Assembly: GCA_049323615.1 (NCBI GenBank)
Contig: JBMOPD010000041.1
Location: 1-55,912, forward strand
Direction: 5' to 3'
Origin: JBMOPD01 sp049323615
GTDB lineage: Bacteria; Bacillota; Desulfotomaculia; Desulfotomaculales; Desulfocucumaceae
Length of the DNA stretch: 55,912 nt
A program made the translations under genes and the position numbers. The notes under the pieces were generated by a model that saw only the letters and a list, made by a program, of their open reading frames with translations, was not told the DNA's origin and did no database searches. Below are positions 50,859 through 55,912 of the stretch, in pieces. Each line of letters starts with the position of its first letter. Positions within the stretch are counted from its first letter, which is position 1.

Positions 50859-51890
50859 ATGGCTGTTCGTATTGGAATCAACGGCTTCGGCAGGATAGGG
50901 CGCCTGGTTGTGCGCGCCGCCCTGGAACGTCCGGGGGTGGAGGTGGTGGCGGTAAACCACAAATCCAGGCGGTTGCCGGCGGATGACAACTTTAGCGGCA
51001 CTCTGGCCCACCTATTGAAATATGATACCATACATGGTAATCTGAATAAGGACATGCGTGGATCAGGAAATATTATCCAGGTTGACGGCCGGGAAATCCG
51101 TACGCTGGCCGTGGCGGATCCGGCCGCGCTGCCCTGGGGTGAACTGGGGGTGGATATAGTCATTGAGTCCACCGGAAAGTTCAATAAGCCGGAGGACGCC
51201 GCCCTCCACCTTAAAGGAGGGGCCAAGCGGGTGATCATCTCGGCGCCGGCCAAGGGAGAGGCCTTCACGGCGGTTGTGGGTGTAAACCACCAGGAATATG
51301 ACCCGTCCAGGCACAGGGTGGTTTCCAATGCATCCTGCACCACCAACTGCCTGGCCCCGGTGGCCAGGGTGATCCACGAAAAATTCGGGATCGTCAAGGG
51401 ACTGATGACCACGGTCCACGCCGTGACCAACGACCAGCTGATACTGGATATGCCCCACCGCGACCTGCGGCGGGCCCGGTCCGGCGTGATGAGCATAATA
51501 CCCACCACCACCGGCGCGGCCAAGGCCGTGGCCCTGGTGCTTCCGGCGCTGAAGGGCAGGCTCAACGGCTTTGCCATGAGGGTTCCGGTAACCAATGTCA
51601 GCGTGGTGGACCTGGTGGCCCAGATTGAGCGCAGGGCCACCCGGGAGGAAATAAACGCCGCCTTGAAGGAAGCCTCTGAAAATGAATTGAAGGGCATCAT
51701 GGCATACAGCGAGTTGCCGCTGGTTTCGTCGGACTACAACGGCGATTCCCACTCCTCCATTGTTGACGCTCTCTCCACCATGGTGATGGGGGACGACCTG
51801 ATCAAGGTGGTGGCCTGGTACGACAATGAGTGGGGTTATTCCTGCAGGATTGTGGATCTGGTTGAATACATGGCAGCAAGGGGTTTGTAG
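50859..51890 (+). CDS. gap: Glyceraldehyde-3-phosphate dehydrogenase, type I
   Basis: A 343-residue GAPDH. The Rossmann motif is IGINGFGRIGRLVVRAAL; the active site is SNASCTTNCLAPV with the catalytic Cys at about residue 160; substrate-phosphate residues are in GAAKAVALVLP and GFAMRVPVTNVSVVDL; C-terminal WYDNEWGYSCR is present. After the second beta strand it has VVAVNHKSRRLPADD: the Asp that normally selects NAD is His34, followed by Lys and two Arg, so NADP or dual cofactor use is possible. It has an SD-like AGGTG before ATG and is followed by a terminator-like hairpin before pgk. Confidence 0.95.
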   Translation: MAVRIGINGFGRIGRLVVRAALERPGVEVVAVNHKSRRLPADDNFSGTLAHLLKYDTIHGNLNKDMRGSGNIIQVDGREIRTLAVADPAALPWGELGVDIVIESTGKFNKPEDAALHLKGGAKRVIISAPAKGEAFTAVVGVNHQEYDPSRHRVVSNASCTTNCLAPVARVIHEKFGIVKGLMTTVHAVTNDQLILDMPHRDLRRARSGVMSIIPTTTGAAKAVALVLPALKGRLNGFAMRVPVTNVSVVDLVAQIERRATREEINAALKEASENELKGIMAYSELPLVSSDYNGDSHSSIVDALSTMVMGDDLIKVVAWYDNEWGYSCRIVDLVEYMAARGL

Positions 51891-51924
51891 CAAAATATAA
51901 GAGGGTCCTGTTCCGAAAGAATCT

Positions 51925-51955
51925 GACCGGTGGTGACAGGCCGGTCTGTTTTTTT
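51925..51955 (+). terminator. Terminator or attenuator between gap and pgk
   Basis: GACCGG (51925-51930) and CCGGTC (51941-51946) with a ten-base loop, then TGTTTTTTT. It should end part of the gap transcript. Confidence 0.7.
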
Positions 51956-51990
51956 GCACCGGCAACCCCGGGCGGAAATATAAGTGAGCC

Positions 51991-52039
51991 AACAGCCTGT
52001 TGATCCCCGACCTTCGAGGACGGGGTCTTACAGGCTGTT
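51991..52039 (+). promoter_or_regulatory. Long hairpin in the pgk leader
   Basis: AACAGCCTGT (51991-52000) and ACAGGCTGTT (52030-52039) form a 10-bp outer stem; CCCCG (52005-52009) / CGGGG (52021-52025) and CCT/AGG continue it inward. There is no T-run; the SD of pgk follows about a dozen bases later. Confidence 0.6.
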
Positions 52040-52065
52040 AGCGGGATAAAACAGGGGGGTGTACT

Positions 52066-53250
52066 ATGAACAAAAAAACGGTTCGGGATATAGAGGTAAG
52101 CGGAAAAAGAGTGCTGGTCAGGGTTGACTTCAACGTTCCCCTGGACAAGTCCGGAAATGTTTCCGACGACACCCGGATCCGGGCCGCACTGCCCACCATT
52201 CGCTACCTGGTGGAAAAGGGGGCCAGGGTGATACTGGCTTCCCACCTGGGGCGCCCCAAGGGTACGTTTGACGAACGCTACAGCCTGAAGCCGGTGGCCC
52301 GGAGACTGGAGGAGCTGCTGGGCAAAGAGGTGATCATGGTGGAAGAGGCCGTGGGGGAGATTCCCCGGCAGGCGGTTCAGCAGCTTCAGGACGGGCAGGT
52401 TCTGATGCTGGAAAATGTAAGGTTTTACCCCGAAGAAGAAAAGAACGACGAAAAGTTTGCCCGTTCCCTGGCCGATCCGGCCGATGTTTTTGTCAACGAC
52501 GCCTTCGGGGCCGCGCACCGGGCCCATGCCTCCACCGAGGGAGTGGCCCGGGTTATTCCCGGGGTGGCAGGCTTTCTCATGGAAAAGGAAATTGAAATGC
52601 TGGGCAAAGCCCTTACCAACCCCGACCGGCCCTTTGTGGCCATCATTGGGGGGGCCAAAGTTTCCGACAAGATAGGTGTTATCGGAAACCTGCTGGAAAA
52701 GGTGGATACCCTGATTATCGGCGGGGGCATGGCCAACACCTTCCTCCACGCCAGGGGGCTGGACATGGGCAAGTCGCTGCTGGAGGGGGACAAGGCGGAC
52801 CTGGCCCGGCAGATGATGGACAGGGCTGAGGCCGCCGGAATAAAATTGCTCCTGCCGGTGGACCTGGTGGTCTCCAGGGCGGCCGACCCGGAGGCCGAGA
52901 GAAAGGTGGTGCCGGTTGAGGACGTGCCGGCGGAGTGGATGGCCCTGGACATAGGTCCGGAAAGCGCCAGGATATTCGGGGAGGCCTTGAAGGAAGCCAA
53001 AACCGTGGTCTGGAACGGGCCCATGGGTGTATTCGAGATGGCTCCCTTTGCCGAAGGGACCTTCGAGGTGGCCAAATCCCTTGCCGAAAGCGGGGCGGTA
53101 ACCATAGTGGGCGGGGGGGACTCGGCCGCCGCCGTGGAAAAGGCCGGCGTGGCCGGCCGCATAACCCACATTTCCACCGGCGGGGGAGCGTCCCTTGAAT
53201 TTTTGGAGGGCAGGGAATTACCCGGCGTTGCCGCCCTGCAGGATAAATAG
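52066..53250 (+). CDS. pgk: Phosphoglycerate kinase
   Basis: A 394-residue monofunctional PGK, making ATP from 1,3-bisphosphoglycerate. Visible: VRVDFNVPLD near the N-terminus, the substrate-binding ASHLGRPKG and NDAFGAAHRAHAST, the nucleotide-site GGAKVSDKIGVI, the hinge region and the C-terminal GGGDSAAAVEKAG and STGGGASLEFLEG motifs. ATG 52066 has AGGGGGG about ten bases upstream, just after the leader hairpin. Its own leader suggests some independent control within the glycolytic cluster. Confidence 0.97.
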   Translation: MNKKTVRDIEVSGKRVLVRVDFNVPLDKSGNVSDDTRIRAALPTIRYLVEKGARVILASHLGRPKGTFDERYSLKPVARRLEELLGKEVIMVEEAVGEIPRQAVQQLQDGQVLMLENVRFYPEEEKNDEKFARSLADPADVFVNDAFGAAHRAHASTEGVARVIPGVAGFLMEKEIEMLGKALTNPDRPFVAIIGGAKVSDKIGVIGNLLEKVDTLIIGGGMANTFLHARGLDMGKSLLEGDKADLARQMMDRAEAAGIKLLLPVDLVVSRAADPEAERKVVPVEDVPAEWMALDIGPESARIFGEALKEAKTVVWNGPMGVFEMAPFAEGTFEVAKSLAESGAVTIVGGGDSAAAVEKAGVAGRITHISTGGGASLEFLEGRELPGVAALQDK

Positions 53251-53274
53251 GCTAACCGGAAAAGCTTCCCGGTC

Positions 53275-53302
53275 AGGAGACAGAATACAGGAGACAGGAG
53301 AA
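53275..53302 (+). repeat. Heptamer array 16 (AGGAGAC type)
   Basis: Units AGGAGAC, AGAATAC, AGGAGAC, AGGAGAA between pgk and tpiA. The units contain SD-like AGGAG but no start codon follows at the right distance. Confidence 0.55.
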
Positions 53303-53337
53303 TCGCGGGGCATCTTAGGAAAGTTGGGGAGAATTAT

Positions 53338-54099
53338 ATGCGGACACCGGTGATAGCAGGCAACTGGAAAATGTATAAAACCATTGGTGAGGCGGTGGAG
53401 TTTACCGGGGCGATAAAGGCGGCGGCGCTCCCGGAGGGCTGCCGGGTGGTGTTATGCCCGCCCTTTACGGCGCTGTCCGCGGTAGCCGGCGCTTTAAGGG
53501 GCAGCCGGGTTGAACTGGGCGCCCAGAACATGTACCCGGAGGATGAAGGTCCCTTTACCGGGGAGGTGTCGCCGCTGATGCTGAGGGATGCCGGCTGCCG
53601 GTACGTGATCCTCGGCCATTCCGAGCGCAGGCAGTTCTTCGGGGAAACCGACCGGGGCGTGAATCTTAAAATAAAAGCCGCCCTGGCCCACCAGCTGACC
53701 CCCATCCTTTGTGTGGGCGAAGTGTTGGAGGAAAGGGAAGCCGGCCGTACCGAAAGGGTGGTGGCGGAGCAACTGGCAGGGTCCCTGGACGGGTTCACCG
53801 CCGGACAGGCAGAAAAACTGATCATCGCCTACGAGCCGGTCTGGGCCATCGGGACGGGCCGTACGGCCTCGGCCGGTGACGCCCAGCAGGTGAACCGCTT
53901 CATCCGGGATTTCCTGGAGGACAGGTTCGGCCGGGATTGCGCCCGGAAAGTGCGTATACTTTACGGGGGCAGCGTGAGGCCCGACAACGCGGCGGGACTG
54001 ATGGGACAGCCGGATATCGACGGGGCGCTGGTGGGCGGCGCCAGCCTCGACATCAAAAGCTTTACCGGTATAATTCACGCAGCCCTAAGTGTAAGTTAA
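53338..54099 (+). CDS. tpiA: Triosephosphate isomerase
   Basis: A 253-residue TIM-barrel enzyme interconverting dihydroxyacetone phosphate and glyceraldehyde 3-phosphate. Catalytic segments are visible: AGNWKMYK (Lys12 region), YVILGHSERRQFFGE (His), the active-site AYEPVWAIGTGRTAS (Glu plus mobile loop 6) and the phosphate-binding YGGSVRPDNA and GALVGGASL. ATG 53338 is preceded by GGGGAGA. It lies in the conserved gap-pgk-tpi-gpmI order. Confidence 0.97.
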   Translation: MRTPVIAGNWKMYKTIGEAVEFTGAIKAAALPEGCRVVLCPPFTALSAVAGALRGSRVELGAQNMYPEDEGPFTGEVSPLMLRDAGCRYVILGHSERRQFFGETDRGVNLKIKAALAHQLTPILCVGEVLEEREAGRTERVVAEQLAGSLDGFTAGQAEKLIIAYEPVWAIGTGRTASAGDAQQVNRFIRDFLEDRFGRDCARKVRILYGGSVRPDNAAGLMGQPDIDGALVGGASLDIKSFTGIIHAALSVS

Positions 54100-54129
54100 G
54101 CCGTTAAATCACGCGGGAGGAAGACATTC

Positions 54130-55707
54130 TTGGCAAAGTTGAAGGGGCCGCTGGTGCTGATCATACTTGACGGCTGGGGGCTGAGCGATGTGTCCCGGGG
54201 AAATGCCATAGCCAGCGCCGGCACACCCAACATAGACAGCTACTGGAAAAATTATCCCCACACCGTGCTGGGCTGTTCGGGGGAGGATGTGGGCCTGCCT
54301 GAAGGCCAGATGGGCAACTCCGAGGTGGGGCACCTGAATATGGGGGCCGGCAGGGTGGTTTACCAGGAACTCACCAGGATTTCAAAGGCCATCAGGGACG
54401 GGTCCTTTTTCGAGAACGACGTTCTCCGGCAGGCCATGGACCATGCGCTGAGGGCCGGCGGCGCCCTTCACCTGATGGGTCTTTTGTCGGACGGCGGCGT
54501 CCACAGCCATATAAATCACCTTTTTGCCCTGCTGGAGATGGCCGGGCGGCGGCGGCTGGAAAAAGTATACGTGCACTGCTTCCTGGACGGGAGAGATGTC
54601 CCTCCGGACAACGCCCTGGAATACATAAAGCAGCTGGAAGAAAAAATAAAAGAATTGAAGACGGGCAGGATAGCTACCGTAATGGGCCGGTACTACGCCA
54701 TGGACAGAGACCGCCGCTGGGAGAGGACCGAAAGGGCCTACCGGGCGCTGGTGGACGGCCAGGGGCTGAAGGCTCTGTCCGTGGAGGCGGCGGTAAAGGA
54801 ATCTTACGCCCGGCAGGAGACCGATGAATTCGTTCAGCCCACCGTCATCGAGGACGGCGCGGGAAACCCCGTGGCCACCGTGAAAAACGGCGATGCGGTG
54901 ATTTTCTTCAATTTTCGCCCGGACCGGGCCCGGCAGCTGACCCGGTCCTTTGTGGACAGCGATTTCCGGGGCTTTGACCGGGGACAGGCCCTGGAAAACC
55001 TGTATTTTGTCTGCATGACCCGGTATGACAAGACCATCGAGGCCCCGGTGGCCTTCCCCCCGCAGAGGCTTAAAAACACCCTGGGCGAGGTGCTTAGCGC
55101 CGCCCGGATAAAGCAGCTGCGGCTGGCCGAAACAGAAAAATACGCCCATGTCACTTTCTTTTTCAACGGGGGAGTGGAGCCTCCCAATCCGGGTGAGGAG
55201 AGGATACTGATACCCTCTCCCAAGGTGGCCACCTATGACCTGAAGCCGGAGATGAGCGCCCCCGAGATTACCGAGGAGCTGGTCGGGCAGCTTCAGTTCG
55301 ACAGGTACAGGGTGATCATTGTCAACTATGCCAACCCGGACATGGTGGGCCACACCGGAGACATGGAGGCGGCCGTCAGGGCCGTGGAAACGGTGGACAG
55401 GTGCCTCGGCAGGGCGGTGGGGGCTATACTGAAGAAAAATGGGGTGGCGATAATCACCGCCGACCATGGCAACGCCGAGCACATGAGGAACGAGGCCGGC
55501 CGCCCGGTGACGGCGCACACCACGGACCCGGTGCCCTTTATCCTGGTGGGTGAACAGGTCAGGGGCGCGGTGCTCAGGCCAGGACGGCTGGAAGACGTGG
55601 CGCCCACCATACTGGACCTGCTGGGGATAGAGAAGCCGAAGGAAATGACGGGCAGCAGTTTGATAATTCATGAGAACTCAGAACTCAGAACTCAGAATTC
55701 AGAATAA
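54130..55707 (+). CDS. gpmI: 2,3-bisphosphoglycerate-independent phosphoglycerate mutase
   Basis: A 525-residue manganese-dependent mutase of the alkaline phosphatase superfamily. Seen are the metal-site IILDGWGLSD, the catalytic-serine region GLPEGQMGNSEVGHLNMGAG (Ser within NSE), the second domain HCFLDGRDVPPDNALEY with GRYYAMDRDRRWERT, and the metal ligands in NYANPDMVGHTGD and TADHGNAEHM. The start is TTG with GGGAGG about ten bases upstream. The last residues (ENSELRTQNSE) are encoded by a heptamer array, not by the family sequence, which normally ends near GSSLI. Enolase, expected next, is not reached. Confidence 0.96.
   Translation: MAKLKGPLVLIILDGWGLSDVSRGNAIASAGTPNIDSYWKNYPHTVLGCSGEDVGLPEGQMGNSEVGHLNMGAGRVVYQELTRISKAIRDGSFFENDVLRQAMDHALRAGGALHLMGLLSDGGVHSHINHLFALLEMAGRRRLEKVYVHCFLDGRDVPPDNALEYIKQLEEKIKELKTGRIATVMGRYYAMDRDRRWERTERAYRALVDGQGLKALSVEAAVKESYARQETDEFVQPTVIEDGAGNPVATVKNGDAVIFFNFRPDRARQLTRSFVDSDFRGFDRGQALENLYFVCMTRYDKTIEAPVAFPPQRLKNTLGEVLSAARIKQLRLAETEKYAHVTFFFNGGVEPPNPGEERILIPSPKVATYDLKPEMSAPEITEELVGQLQFDRYRVIIVNYANPDMVGHTGDMEAAVRAVETVDRCLGRAVGAILKKNGVAIITADHGNAEHMRNEAGRPVTAHTTDPVPFILVGEQVRGAVLRPGRLEDVAPTILDLLGIEKPKEMTGSSLIIHENSELRTQNSE
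55673..55707 (+). repeat. Heptamer array 17 (AGAACTC x3), inside gpmI
   Basis: AGAACTC three times, then AGAATTC and AGAATAA; the last unit supplies the stop codon of gpmI. Confidence 0.75.
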
Positions 55708-55713
55708 GTTACC

Positions 55714-55772
55714 CATGCCGCAAGCGGCGCCACGAATCATAAAAATACCCTCATTCCGGCTTTTCCCATTCT
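55714..55772 (+). repeat. Structured dispersed repeat, copy B
   Basis: A small hairpin GCCGC (55717-55721) / GCGGC (55724-55728) precedes the 31-base core 55742-55772, which matches copy A (16540-16570) at 28 of 31 positions. The hairpin arms differ from copy A but remain paired. Confidence 0.55.
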
Positions 55773-55912
55773 ACCTTGTAAATACTCTCCTCTTAGCCGG
55801 AGTGTACGGAGGGGGGAGGACCTTCCAGCCGGAAGCGGGGGTTCCGGAGGTTGTTATCCGGCTCTTGGCGACGGAGCGTACGGAATGCCGGCCCGGCCGC
55901 AGGACGCGGCCG
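55773..55912 (+). promoter_or_regulatory. GC-rich structured end region, possible leader of the next gene
   Basis: No gene is seen. AGCCGGA (55827-55833) can pair with TCCGGCT (55857-55863), while CCGGAA (55829-55834) can instead pair with TTCCGG (55842-55847); the two pairings exclude each other. GTACGGA occurs twice (about 55804 and 55879). It may be a switch-like leader or part of a longer dispersed repeat. Confidence 0.3.

Overview
The window looks like a chromosome segment from a Gram-positive, anaerobic, probably spore-forming clostridium of the Peptococcaceae / Desulfotomaculum-Pelotomaculum type. Grounds: the block hpf-secA-prfB ... ftsEX-ctp-(PDZ membrane protein) ... uvrB-uvrA-uvrC ... 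rapZ-glmR-whiA ... gap-pgk-tpi-gpmI closely follows the Bacillus subtilis order; S-layer (SLH) proteins are present; a tungsten-type aldehyde:ferredoxin oxidoreductase is present; GTG and TTG starts are frequent; several intergenic regions carry matches to the Spo0A box. Most genes are clearly GC-rich, whereas about 230-980 and 5580-6180 are AT-rich. The genus is an inference; no rRNA lies in the window.

Layout. 1-230 holds an out-of-frame junction of two metabolic gene remnants. 577-6420 is an accessory aldehyde-metabolism cluster: polyferredoxin, AOR, iron alcohol dehydrogenase, amino acid permease, an unknown AT-rich gene and a MoaD/ThiS-like protein. 6885-11711 holds stress and translation/secretion genes: cold-shock protein, hibernation factor, SecA, and RF2 with its programmed frameshift. 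11858-16431 holds an acyl-CoA synthetase, a YitT membrane protein and a two-subunit transketolase. 16629-18647 is an SLH protein on the minus strand. 18856-24284 is a division/cell-wall block (FtsE, FtsX, M23 activator, Ctp protease, MinJ-like PDZ protein). 24426-30735 holds a CooT-like protein, a type-4 uracil-DNA glycosylase, a small protein whose end is formed by a REPIN-like element, a Gly/Gln-rich binding lipoprotein and a large SLH protein. 30878-38885 is the UvrBAC excision-repair set with a VapBC module inserted between uvrB and uvrA and a LexA/DinR box before uvrA. 38885-44689 covers a truncated HAD gene, a ROK kinase, a glycogen debranching enzyme, a PGI/PMI and RapZ. 44693-49102 covers GlmR, a deacetylase, WhiA, an acyltransferase and a DUF1405 protein. 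49231-55707 is rpoN followed by the lower glycolytic operon.

The most unusual signal is not a gene. It is a family of short 7-nucleotide tandem repeats, found at 17 places, almost all at or just past gene 3' ends. In several cases they extend the reading frame, so UvrC, GpmI, the transketolase N-subunit and the debranching enzyme end in repeat-encoded tails. One array abuts a 5'-truncated HAD gene. A structured dispersed repeat lies next to two of the arrays. Other points worth checking are the SD-hairpin-ATG leader of the alcohol dehydrogenase, tandem DnaA boxes before csp, possible Spo0A boxes, a likely MinJ homologue, a GAPDH without the usual NAD-selecting Asp, and structured leaders before pgk and at the window end.
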